The notes under the pieces are model-generated. The model saw nothing but the letters and a program-made list of their open reading frames with translations. It searched no databases and was not told where the DNA came from. Shown here one piece after another: positions 13,604 to 26,500 of a stretch of DNA of 64,000 bases. The position numbers were made by a program, and so were the translations under genes. The DNA is from Anisakis pegreffii. Lineage: Eukaryota; Nematoda; Chromadorea; Rhabditida; Anisakidae. Each line of letters opens with the position of its first letter. Positions within the stretch are counted from its first letter, which is position 1. Where the stretch lies: contig JAPYMA010001406.1 in the NCBI GenBank assembly GCA_035041965.1, forward strand, positions 62,001-126,000, in the 5' to 3' direction.

Positions 13604-14156
13604 AGTGTTGTAGTGCCCTGATTCAAGAACGTTGACTAAGTGCTACTACCGAAAAAAACTTTCAATGTGAATGAAGCAATAAATGCGCATGCATGTGTGA
13701 TAGCTGATTGTGTTTGTCAATGACGGTTTGATGATATGGAAATGTCTGAGAATAATGTTACGGACGGTGACTGTATATGTGAATGGATTGTGTTTGTGTG
13801 TATGTGTGAACGCAACGATATTCGTCTTTATCGCTTGTTTACATGCATAAAACGATCCGACTCAACTGCATTATGGACGGATCAAAGTGGATCCCATCAA
13901 ATCGCTCTAGTGATCAACTCATTTCAACGTGAACATGCTCGCAGACTTGAAATCACGGTCTAGAATGTGGTAAAACGAGGTGGAGATGATGATGATGAAC
14001 AGTGTTTGACTGTTTTAGACATTCCATGTTTGTGTGATGCTTTCGGCAAATCTGGCAATGGTTTTGATAGGTTGCTCGGGCATCATCCATTGGTTTAGAG
14101 TGGTTGGAGAACGGATGAAAATCAGAAATGACAGCGATAGAAACGATAATTATAGG

Positions 14157-14172
14157 CACACACACACACACA
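14157..14172. repeat. (CA)n microsatellite
   Basis: Eight CA dinucleotides. A (CAG)n tract follows at 14382-14397. Confidence 0.9.
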
Positions 14173-14381
14173 AACAAATTCAATGAATACTCATAGAAAT
14201 AATATCAAATTTGCTAGATATTGACAAAACGTTTGAGAGAACTTGAAAGATAGATAATATGAGATGCAGAAAGACTCGTATAAGATATGTGAATGCATAC
14301 GGGTAGTGAGTCGTAACGATGTTATGCAGATAGATATATGTGTGCTCGATGCATCACATTAGTTTCGATTATGCACAACAA

Positions 14382-14397
14382 CAGCAGCAGCAGCAGC
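14382..14397. repeat. (CAG)n microsatellite
   Basis: About five tandem CAG units in intergenic sequence; no long open frame through it. Confidence 0.9.
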
Positions 14398-15609
14398 ATG
14401 CCAACGCATAAACACACAGAACTCGACGAGCAAAGTCAAACAGCCACTGAGAGCACGCATCCACACAAACTATCATCAGCACATATGGACTGACTCACCC
14501 AAGAAACGGGGGACAAGCACGGTAGAAAATCGCATTAGAATTATTCGCATAACACGAAAACAGTGTCAGCTTTATCAGTAGACGATAACTACGTGATGAT
14601 AGTGATTAAAGGTTGATAATGAAGTAATGATGTTGTTGTTTTCTAGTTAAATCTGACACTATCGTGGATCAACATCCTCATTGAGGCGATTAATGCAGTC
14701 TTGTTGAAATATTGCTTTAGGATTTCGGACGATATTATATGTTGTGATCATTTGGTTAGCTAGCTACATGGAAGCAGACGAATATTTTGTAAGGAGACAT
14801 AAAGCAAATATTCGCAACAATACACTAACTGGTGATCCGATATAGATCCGTGGCGAACATGAAACTAGAAGGAGATGGAAAATTTCCTGACTGAGACAAG
14901 CCAAGTGAATAAATAGACCGTCTGTCTCAATCGGCTACGAATGTGGTACATCAAATAAAATTTGTTACCAGAAAAGCATGACTTAGTTGCAGTCGTGAAA
15001 CACCTGAACAATTGCACTCTAATCCTTATCCAGCTACATCTCCCATGCTCCGGATTTGTATCCTTAGTTCAACTTTACCATTTCATAGCCTGTTGAGCTT
15101 ATTCCATCATAAAGCTTGCTTCACAATCGATTTGCTCTGCAATATATGGAACTTTCTTAGTCGAATATTGGAAACTGCAAAAATATTTCAAGGAAACGGT
15201 GACGAAGGAGTGCCGAAACTCAGTGATATTGAAAATAACAGAAATCGGCGTCTGTAGACAGTGCTTCTAAGCATGCTCAAAATTGCACTCCATCTCCATT
15301 CTCATGCTAAAATCTGCATCTGCGTTCACTGGAGTAATATTCTTGAGTGAACCACAAGTAGTTCCTAAAGTCTAAATGCACTTAATTGATCACAGTTTAT
15401 ATAGTTCAGTAGTGACGCGTGGCAATGACGATCGCTGATTACTTGCTTCACCTATATGCATCGCTTTCAATGCTGTGCTGCCACTGAAGTAATTCGATCA
15501 TAGTGTACGTTTGTTAATTGTTCGGAGAATTCCATTGATGAAATCACAGAGCGTATTGACTGAGAATGTAGCATATATTCCTGAGCAGAGTGTCGTTTGA
15601 AAATTGACT

Positions 15610-16703
15610 ATGGAACAAGTGGTGACTTCAAGTAAGCAGTCAACGGAAGCTTTATTAAATAATGGTTCGACTGTGAATTCATTTGTCAATGGTCACAGCA
15701 TGGCTGAACGAACGACAAAATGAAGATGGATTTGAGCAAGAGATTAAAAGTATTTGCGTTTTTCAGTACAGTGTGAGGAAGCATTTTACGACTGGCGTTC
15801 CGAGCATCATTGGTGGGCGCCTTGTAAACCTTCTGAACTGAAAAATACGCTGTTGTCGAAAGGCCATAATATGGCTCATGGAAGTATTCGAGTGAGAAAT
15901 TATCAAAATAATAATGAAAATGTGTCGAAAGACTTCAAAAGTAAGATTAAACCTCAGTAAAGAATGTTGTTGTTAAAAGAGCGTACCTATCCACTAACAA
16001 AACGCTCATGGAGTGCAAATCCGAAGCCAAAATCCTCTCCTGAGCCAACTAATGAACCAGTAGTATTGGCAACATCCGAGCGAAATCTCATGTCAATGGA
16101 AATTCCGACTGACCGTCGGAATTGCCCGTTCGAAATACGACCGGACAATTCACATTTCAACTTCCGACAGTCGGAATTCCAACCGGCTGTCGTAATTGCT
16201 CGGCTGGAACCCAAACGAATTGACATTTTGAAATTCTGTCAGTCCAACATTTTGACATCAGTCTAACATTTCCCAAATTCTTCGGTTGGGATCCGACTGT
16301 TGAAATTCCGATCGAAATTGTTGGATTTTTCCGAGCGATCGTCGGTCGAATGCCATCACTGACCATTAAGCATTTAACGTTTAAAACTGATCGATTGTGT
16401 TAGTATGCGCCCATGAAGCCGACGTCAATATATTACTTATAAAATGAATTTGTGAGTGACCACCTTGTTGAACGAGTAATTTTCATGCAGCTTGTCTACT
16501 ACCCTAACTGAGTAAACTCATGAAAATGGTTATGAATTTTTAGTTTACGGTAGACGAATGTTGCTCTTTTGCAGATCAATCGTTTACAATGTTTCGTACA
16601 AAATTATCTGATAGTGAGTCTTTTACAGATGAGGAAGAATATCTCGGGTATTCTGGCTGCAGTATTCCTTTTGCGTTCTGGAATCGATCATGCTCTAGTT
16701 TGA
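15610..16703 (+). CDS. Possible three-exon orphan protein, about 111 aa
   Basis: No family recognised. Exons inferred at 15610-15691 (ATG start), 15767-15891 and 16575-16703 (TGA stop), with introns of 75 and 683 bp, GT/AG borders and agreeing phases; the three lengths sum to exactly 112 codons. Exon 1 is Ser/Asn-rich (MEQVVTSSKQSTEALLNNGS). Exon 2 is the most protein-like part, with two Cys and several Trp and His (FYDWRSEHHWWAPCKPSEL). Exon 3 is hydrophobic (QNYLIVSLLQM, ILAAVFLL), possibly a membrane segment. The second intron contains copy 2 of palindromic repeat B. Exon 2 has a good TTTTTCAG acceptor and GTGAGA donor; exons 1 and 3 are weaker, so this could be a piece of a larger gene or a relic. 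Confidence 0.3.
15990..16161. repeat. Dispersed palindromic repeat B, copy 2
   Basis: Second copy of the repeat at 13387-13603, same orientation. It carries TCCGACTGACCGTCGGA. Related half-palindromes continue downstream to about 16360, including CGACAGTCGG paired with CCGGCTGTCG around an 8-base loop near 16166-16193. The dense GACTGTCGGAATT-like words suggest a decayed foldback or MITE-like family. Confidence 0.65.
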
Positions 16704-19700
16704 GATGAATAACTGCGTGGACACTTTTGCATCAGTCTTCATTCTGATGTAATCCTCCAATATCCGTGCAAATTGTAAGGAAAATACAAAGAAAACGCAA
16801 ATCAACAAAGTAGAATCAACTAAACGTCTTGTGTCTTTATTGGTGAATGTGTTTCTAGTCAAAACAGGATGTTGAATAAAGTCTTAATTCATTTTCCAAC
16901 CAACTTTCATTCGTAAAATGAAGGCCTTCACGATGTATCGTCAATCATGAAAGCTTGCGAACCACTGATTTGAATGATTCACGAAAATAGCGCTGTTGAT
17001 TCTTATCAGCTCAAGGTATCCACATTCGATTCGTTATACTTTGCTCTCAGAACTATTCCCATCTCCACGATAACGTTTATTATGAGGTGGTTCATGCGGC
17101 AATATTGGGAACTCATAGTGGAGAATTGCAGTTTTTTTAAATCAGCTGATAAAACTACAATGATTACCGCGGAATCGGTGAAAAAAACAACTCGATGATG
17201 GCAGTGAGCTAATCGTAGGCGCATTAATTTCAAATTAGAGTGCTTTTAAATCCTTCAAAATGCTCCAGCTCTATACACCCAAAAAGCTAAACGGAATAAA
17301 AGAAGGCTCAAAAGATTTTCACTTTAAACTATCCTTAAGGTATCCCCAGCAACTAATTCAACAAATCTTACGCTGTACAACAAAAGAGATGTGATAAACG
17401 ATGACCTCATGTGACCAGTCACTGCGATCATATCTTGAGGCTGTTTCGTTGCTATTATCTTTGTGCAAATGTCAGCAAACATTGTTGCATCGAAACTGTG
17501 CAATTTTATTGAGTGAACCATCGCAGGTGCACGTGAAGCCATCATATGCACGCAATTCCTTATCGTATTATCATTACTCCGTCTAACATTATCAGGGTTG
17601 TTTATTGTTTATTTCGTTTGTTTTGCTCACATTATTTTACACTTCTCTCGCTACTTACTGCTGCCTCTAATTGTCGTTATTCATTTTTATTCTTTCTGAA
17701 TTTGAAAGTGGACTGAATGAATTCTTTTCTGCTTTCCGTATTGCACTCAAACGATGTACTAATCATTCAAACGTTACTTCTGGATAGAAAACACTAGCAT
17801 TCAAATTTTGTGTAAGTAATTTTTCTTCAGCTATGTTTTGAAAGGCAGCTAGAAGGATTCGGACTATCAGCAAAAAAGCCAATAAAATTTTCAATCTCTC
17901 TTGAACAAGTGTAATTTGTGGAAGTACTCTGCAAAAAATTACATTCATACGAACAAAAGTTCATGTAAATGTTGTATAATATTTGGACACGTATCATAAA
18001 TTGCTCATTGTTGTCCTTCAAAAGAATCAATTGAATATAAGTGGATGGATGGAATTAAACTTGGTGATAGCCAATAAGTGCTCATTCAGCTACATTCCAA
18101 TTTGTTTTCAACAAAATATTAACTGAAACAACAGAATGATCAATTTTGCCAACAAACCGAAAGCATATTTTTCTTCATAAACAATCAACAACCAACCAAA
18201 ACATCAAAACACGACTAAGAGTTCAGTCAGTCACCTGACATTAATAGTATTTCACTATTTTGCCACTGTCAGCTTTTAGTTGGCCGTCGAATTTCAGTCT
18301 TTTCGCCTTATGATATTTAGCCGTTAATTTGCCAAAATGGTTTTGCTTTTCGCTAACGATAAATCCCATTGCCCATAACTTCACGCGAAAACTGACACGT
18401 AACACATGAAATGGCATGTGAATGGTAAAATTTGAATACACGAATGTGTAACATTTGGCAATGAAAATTTTATTGGCATTTGCTTCATTCTCACAACAAC
18501 ACATTTTGTTGTGCTCTCTAAAAATGTGTTATTTATTTATCGTTGTGATGATTCGTGTAAATAAGCAGCTAGTCGGCAAACCATCACTGAGCAATATAGG
18601 CGATGCTTACTTGTATAATGTTAAATGAAACAGCTGAATGATCAATTTTGCCTTTTAGAGCTTCAGCTATTTGCTTCGTGCGCTGTCTTTTTAGGAGACT
18701 CTCATATAATCTTCAGCTCTCCTCCATCGAAACGGTATCGATTCATCAAAAATTTTTGAACAAGCAGTCATTTGGTATATGGAAAATGAATAAAGTACAC
18801 CAATTTTTGGGCCCACAAGAACTCTTCAATTGATTTATGAGAACCATTATTCGGCAAATTGATATGTTCAGTTTTTGATCTCGTATCGATATCAATCACT
18901 ATCAAACGCATTCGATTAAATTGTTCGCTGATGAAGGCGTTCCTTGCTCCGAGATTTTAATCCACGTATAGGTGAACTTAATGATGTTCATTGTGACTTT
19001 GCAATTAATCTGAGAAGTGCACACGTTTGCACTTGTGCCCTTAATGCAATTTGTAGCATTTTACTAGGCATCAACGACTAACCATTGAGACTAACAGAGA
19101 TGAATTTTTTAATTATTGTATGCAGATATTTGTTGAAATTATTATGTTTTCACTTCACACGCAGAAGTATTCCTCTGGTCGCTTTTTAAATTTCATTTCA
19201 TTAAAAATCAAATCCTATCAAACATACACATTCTGATACTACTTCTTGATTGTTGTTCATGGACGGCAGACTAGTTTCATGCTTGTCTCCCTGTACTTTT
19301 TGCATGCGTACATGAATCTCATGAATTTTTGAACGCAATTTATGGATTAATAAATATTAGAATGATCCGCTAGAATCTATGCATGCTGTTTGCTAGCAGA
19401 AAGCAGCTGGGAAGCGATCATTTCGAAAAAATTTTGAAACAATGCTACGGGAACCGATGACTTCGTATTTTTGAACATTTCGCTAGACTGAAAAGTTATT
19501 TTCCATGTGACCAACTCACGTGGAAAATGCATGAAAATCACTGGAAGAAACCTGCCTCTAATGCACTAAAAGCCTATCGTTTTTCGTTTTTTATATTGTA
19601 GACAATGCGCAATGCGAGATGAATGTAAACAAAAAACGCATGTAATTTTTATTCGAATGAAAAATGCGGAAATGGGAGCTTTAGTGGTAAGATTGAGACA

Positions 19701-20506
19701 GCTTTAGCCGTGAAACACTAAACGATTATTAAAACTGATTTTTATTGAGCGGAAATCGATCGAAATTTCTACTAAAGAGGTGAACGAGAAAAGGAATCGC
19801 ATTTCTTCAAACGGTTAAGTTTCAGAAAATCAGTTCATTGTAAAGGAAGTGACGATTGATGTCATCGTACAACATTTTTATCTTACTAATATCGAGAAAG
19901 AGCAAATAGATATTCGTTGTGAGAGGAATGAGATGCGTTTCATTGTTCCAAACAGAACTAGATTCTGGTGCTCAAGAAAAGACACCATTGCCTGATTGAT
20001 TCGATGTTCACGCGTCCATTCCAAGAGAGCATATTTCTGCGGACCACTGTTCAATATTTATGTTATGTAGTTTATGATGTGCTATGACATCACTGAATGC
20101 AAGCGCTTTGGTTTCATCGCTTTCCTAGTTCAAATTATTTATCATTCATAGGATCTTCCGAAGTTTCTTTAGCTTTTCCAACAGCTTTTACAAATTCGGA
20201 CTTCCCATACTTCACTTCTACAGCTCCGCGGTTTGACTCAAAATCAAGATGATAATAGTTCTCAATTGAGATCAATCATGCTTAAGGCTGTGCTTATCGT
20301 TAGATAAGAATTCACTTGATGTCATGCACACCTTAGTTTCAAAAACACAAGTGTTCAACAAGTTACATATTCGTTCACATGAAGGCGATTTTAATTTTGA
20401 GAATTTTGCGCTTTTTCACTTCAAACTGAAATAATTGATGGATGGCTCATTGGATTTCCGGATGAATTACTGTATTCGCCTCGACTGTGTTGAATTTGAA
20501 GGCAGC
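16704..20506. other. Intergenic stretch before 5-oxoprolinase
   Basis: AT-rich, with no frame that I can support as coding and no repeat I can name. It must contain the promoter of the 5-oxoprolinase gene, but I see no distinctive element. Confidence 0.5.
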
Positions 20507-23500
20507 ATGATAATCCGTGACGGCTATGGATTCGCCATCGATCGGGGTGGAACGTTCACAGATGTTTATGTGCAAAAACCGGATGGCACCTCGAGAGTGC
20601 TAAAGTTGCTCTCAGAAGATCCGGCCAACTACCGCGATGCACCTACTGAGGCTATCAGAAGGATCCTCGAAGAGGAATTGCATACAAAAATACCTCGAAA
20701 CTGCCCTGTACCAACAGGTAGATTCACTGATTCTTTGTATCATTCATACTCTACGGAGCGTTTCATTTCCGCTGCAATGTTAATGGAACGATCACATACC
20801 TTGTCTCGAAGAAAGTGCTGCGTTTTGCATAGGTCATCCACAGGTGTCTATCGATTTTATAGATTGTAGAACACAAGAACTGAATGGGTTGAGTTGAACT
20901 GAGTGGATCTCAATTGATTTACTGCAAATAATCTTATTATAGCGTTGAATTTCAAACTCATCGGATTATGTCATTCCAAGAGAGAGTCTGATGAAAAAAT
21001 GCAATTGACTGAATCGCTCGTTCCATTTCAGAGAATATAGCGTGGATAAGAATGGGAACAACGATAGCAACCAATGCACTTTTAGAGCGCAAGGGTGAAC
21101 GATGCGCACTTCTCATCACTAAGGGATTCAAAGTAAGCATTTTGTGTGGCTGCTTAATGTGAATTATCACCGTTGAATTCATGTATCTTAACAAAAGAAT
21201 GTTTTTGCCATTAAAATTTCTCCTTGCTGAAATAGCGTGAAATGAGCGCAGAGTTGTTGTTCATTCAGACTTTCTCATTTATTTAAGAAAATACAGCGAA
21301 TAGCTATCTGGAATTACAATTCTCCTACACGCAAACTCTTTGCATTGATTAGGTTTGCTGGTGATACTCAAAATAATGCATTCATCAAATATAATTGTCT
21401 TGTGTATGCGATAAATGAGCCGAAACTACTCACCCGATCACTTTCTCAACAAATATTCTATTCTCTTAGGCAAATTGGCAATAATTATGCCAAATTTGCA
21501 GGATCTCCTCTACATCGGCAATCAAGCACGACCGAAAATATTCGAATTCAATATATGCCTACCAGATGTGCTGTACGACGATGTTGTTGAAATTGACGAA
21601 CGCATTGTTGTGGCTGATGCAACATGTCAGCTGAATTTAAACGCACCAAAAGCTAGGGCAACCAATTTAGAGGAGGTGATTTCCACTTATTCAGATAATC
21701 CTACATGGAATTTCAGTACCGATCATGAGGCCGGAAAGCGATATTTGTTCCTTTGAAACGAATCAATTGTTACACTCTAAAGGATTTTGGTGCTAGTAAC
21801 TAGATATATAAGGTGTGCTTAGAAGGCCTGTTAAGCGAAGTGAACATCAGATTCGAATCCCTGCATCCTCTGAAACAAATGAGTTGTTCAATTCAGGTAT
21901 TGGTAGAGAAAGGTCTCGATAAAGATGAAGTACACGAGCAACTGAAGCGAATTTATGCCAAAGGAATTCGCTCTCTAGGCGTTGTATTCCTTCATTCATA
22001 TAAGTTGGTATTACAGCGTTTTTTTTCACACACTTGGTTTGCATCGTACAATTTGTTTCATGAAAACATGTTAAGAAAGAGGTGTGAAAATTCGGAGCCA
22101 TTGTTCTGGTTCTGATCGGCTTGAATGTGTTATCTCAATTTCATTCAATTGGGAGCAGATGTAAATCTGCTTGTGAATGTTGATTCCTTAAAAACGTGAG
22201 ATTGTTGCAGGTATCCAAATCACGAAAGACTAGCGGGTAGAATAGCCAAAGAAATCGGTTTCACGAATATTTCACTGTCGAGCGATGTGATGCCAATGAT
22301 AAAAATTGTGCCTAGAGGTTATACAGGTTCGACATACAACATATTGTGATCACTTCAAAGGATGTCATGAATTTCGAAGCTTTTTAATCATCTCCACCTT
22401 TTAGGTGGTTTTACGTGCAACACGCACTCGTGTATGATAATTTTCTTTGTCAGGAAACGTGAGGGAAGGGTTCGCTTAAAAAAGATGAAATCTAAAAAAA
22501 AAGCAAACAAAACTGACTTTCATGAATGCGATTTAAGCAAATTCAGTGATTCTCTCAAAGTTAGTCTTAAATCGCGCAGATTTTCGGAATTCGTTTCATA
22601 ATCGTTTTCAGCTTGTGCTGATGCGTACTTAACACCGAAGATCCGAGAGTATATTACGAATTTCAACGCTGGATTCGCGAAGGGTCTGAAGGGAGTGCGA
22701 GTTGAATTCATGCAAAGCGATGGAGGATTGTGTCCAGTAGAAAAGTATTTTTTGGCCATTCTTAAAGCGACTTTCGTCGAACTTATTGTGCTTAGCGAAA
22801 TACTCAATTGATTGTTACAAAAGTAGTCGCGCTGGATTCATTCCATGCTAATATTGATTGCACTATTTACGCTGCGTTTTTCAGGTTTTCCGGATCGCGA
22901 GCGATTCTCTCCGGTCCAGCCGCTGGCGTTGTTGGTGTGTCGTTGACTGCGTTCGATGATGTTACCAAGCAACCGGTGATCGGTTTCGATATGGGCGGAA
23001 CGTCAACCGACGTGAGTACAGTGATGCAATCATGAAGTTTAACTTGATTTTGATATAGCTGGTATTTTGACTGATCGAAATATTTTTGATTTGAAATGTT
23101 GGTACTGATTCGACGATCGTTTAAGGTCAGTCGATATGCGGGATCATTTGATCACGTGATGGAAACAACCACAGCCGGAATCACAATTCAGGCACCACAG
23201 GTCGAACTTTGAATTTACATTATTATGCTTTCGTTTTTGGTTATTGGTCGTTTGCGTGCAGTGAACAATCTCGTGATAGTATTCTAAAATATGAATTCCT
23301 CGAGAGATAGAAAACACAGTCTAATATGCACATATGAAATTTCTTGGAGAGCTGTTAGGCGATCCAATAACCATATGCGCACAAATCTTTATCCAAAAAG
23401 AAAAAGAATTGGAACAATTGTCACTTCAAATCATTTTAGCTGGATATCCATACGGTTGCCGCCGGTGGTGGATCTAGGCTATTTTTCCGTTCAGGACTCT

Positions 23501-26500
23501 TCGTCGTCGGTCCGGAATCAGCAGGTGCATCGCCCGGTCCTATTTCATATCGTAAGAATGGTTTCTTGGCGGTGACGGATGCGAATCTTGTTCTCGGACG
23601 AATTATTCCCGAGTTCTTCCCGCACATATTCGGCAAAAATGAAGATCAACCTCTCGACAGGTAATCGAAATATAGGTTTAGTTCACAATCCAGTCTCGCC
23701 GTTCCATTTGACTAGGTGCATTAATAACTCATCTTTCATCCTGCTGGTCGTTGAATGTGCTTAAAAATCATGTAACAGCAAATTTGCATTAATTTTGACC
23801 AATTACATAGCGTTTTTCCGACATGTTGGATCATTCTGGTGATACACAATGGCAGATGTGATTATGAGCTGGTCAATCGAATTCTAGGCAAGCAGCAGTT
23901 GAAGCGATGCAAAAGGTGACCGATGAAGCGAATGACTTCTACCGCAACCACGCAAACGTTTCAAGACCTGAAATGACCGTTGCAGAGACTGCATTAGGTT
24001 TTATTGATGTTGCAAATGAGACAATGTGCAGAGCGATTAGATCGATAACACAGGTTAGTTATTGCTCTGTATTTTTGCATTGCCACTGACTCATTGCATG
24101 CTAGAAATGTTGATGGATGAAATATTTTATGATGTAATGAATTTTTTGGAAACAATCGCAATAGGATTGTTCTCGATTTTCGCTGTGTAGTTGCTGTGTG
24201 TACATTTGAGAAGCTGCAAAAAAGTCTGGCAGTGAACACGAATGAACAAATAATCAATCATAGAATCGTGTTATTTGCAGTCAAAAGGGTATGACACATC
24301 GCAACACGTGCTCGCATGTTTCGGTGGAGCCGGAGGACAGCATGCATGCGCTATTGCAAAATCTCTTGGTTGGTTGCGATTAGTCATTTAAATTCAGACG
24401 ATTCAACTCCATTTCGGAATATTTGTTTCGAAGTGAAGCTGAATCGTATCAGAGCGCATTTCTAATAATAAATGAAGTTTTGGTGTGCTTTAAGTGCGAT
24501 GATGCATCGTGTTGAAGTACATCTTTAGAATCGATAATCGCAGACAAAGCTGTTGTTAATTACGTGCGTTACACAAATAAATCACAAAATAGCACGATAA
24601 TTCGGCAACAAAACTAGATGTGTTCAATACATTGTTCATTTCTAGGAATAAAAAGCGTATTTGTGCATCGCTATTCTGGCGTTCTCTCAGCATATGGGCT
24701 CGCACTCGCCAATGTCGTGCATGAAGCTCAAGAACCTGCTGCGAAAGTGTTCTCGAATGGTGAGAAATACGAATTTCTTCGTAATTTTCAGTGCTCATAG
24801 TAAGATATGAACGGGGAAAAGTTTCTTCGATGTGACTGATTATTCAGAAAACTTCGAATACATCTGGTCAAGGATTAATTCTTTGAAGCAACAAGGCCGC
24901 ACTGAACTGCAAAAGAGTGGTTTCACTGATGAGAATATACGATATGAACCGTTCCTCCATATGCGCTATGAAAGGTGAGTGATTCGAGCAATGTTCTTCA
25001 GTGGCGATCATTCAGCGATGGTTCCCGTTCGTTACTATCAATGTCACTACCTACTATATCTTTAAAATTTCAAACATGATATAAATTGATTTAAAAATTT
25101 CCCCCGATTAGCATGCTCGCCTCAAAACCTGAAATTCTTCCACAAAGTATCAGCTATGAGACTTTCCTCTTCCTAAGACGTGAAAAGTGCCGAAGTTATG
25201 TCAAAAGAAAAGTGTTCACCGAACTTTATCGTGGACACTTTTGCATTGAAAACGTTCCGGAATATGGAAACAGTTTCAGTAATTCTTAAATATAAATCAA
25301 CAGAACCGATTGTGCGTTGATGTGTTCGTGTTCGTCGTCCTGTGGCTTGTCGTCGACCAGCGATTTTGACCATATTAAAGGCTACGAAGAAAGTTTTTGT
25401 GAGGCTTATCAGCGCGAATTTGGTTTTGTCATTCCTGGACGGGCGATTATTGTGGACGACATTCGGTTGGTTACTGTGAAGCCTTCAATCTCATTCATTT
25501 TCACCTCAAAGTTTACCTTGAATTGCTCAAAGATAAGAGTATGAATTGAAAGTGTTTACTGACGACCATTTACGATGAAATACCGATCTGAAAGCAGCGT
25601 GAAAGAGTTGACAAGAATGCATAGAATATTGCAATGAATGTAAAGCATCTTTTTTTTAAGTGCTGTGTTGGCATTCAGTGGGATTAAATTTTTAGCGTTC
25701 GATGTGTTGGAATTAGCCGAACGGCTGATTGTTTCACGGTTGAGGAGGCAAGCCATCCGAATAAACCACCGATTAAGACTACACTGTTCTGTTGGTTCAA
25801 GGTTCCTTTCGTTGATCTAATGGGAATTCTTTTATTGAATCCATCATTGTGGGCAGTAACTTGAATTCTTTTAAGTATTGTAGTTTCGAAGAGTGGCGAA
25901 TGATTGTTTTTGTTTTTGTAGGAGGGGAAATTGGAAACGAACGTTTACGATATGAACGAGTTGCGATCTGGACATATCGTGCGTGGACCAAGCATTATCA
26001 TTGATGCGAATAGGTAAATTATTGTCATTCTCGTTTAGTATGAAGCTTCCTTTATTCGAAATTTCCCTCAATCGTTCTACGAAAATTTCACACATTTTAG
26101 AATCAATTTTGGTCCATTCTATAAAATATATCATTGTCTTGTTCAGTTTTCTTTTATATTCCAGTAGTAGTTTCAAGGTGAATTCGTATAACAACTTCAT
26201 GGAATTATCTTTAGCTTGTGCTCCTCACTGCATCATGTGGCTGCGCCATTTTTACGTCACATTTTCATTTGCAATAGTGTGCGTGAATTGTATCTGCATA
26301 AATGTAATATTTTCAGCACAATCCTGATTGAGCCCCTATGTGAGGCGCGAATCTCAAAAGAAGGCAATGTAAAAATTTCAATCGGTGATCAAACTTTAAC
26401 ACCAATCGGTATGCGGATAAGTGCATTTTAGTTTCATTTGTCCTCATTTGTCTTCTTATCCGTTTCAACACATATCATCAGTTGATAATCCTGCCTTCTC

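Larger units (their letters stand above)
2560..15605. other. Long gene-poor stretch
   Basis: About 13 kb with no gene I can support. Open frames are short, AT-driven and without recognisable domains. It holds several microsatellites, a 109-bp direct repeat pair, one copy of a palindromic dispersed repeat, a 15-bp tandem duplication and one possible micro-gene at 7.94 kb, each listed separately. The stretch at 10.0-10.3 kb (minus) gives a 93-residue Ser/Pro/Asn-rich frame, which I leave unassigned. A 4.9-5.2 kb segment is open on both strands and is also unassigned. Confidence 0.5.

Noticed and set aside
21830..21880. tRNA-like T-loop (GATTCGAATCCC)
   Set aside because: No matching acceptor or anticodon arms upstream, and it sits in intron 3 of the 5-oxoprolinase gene.
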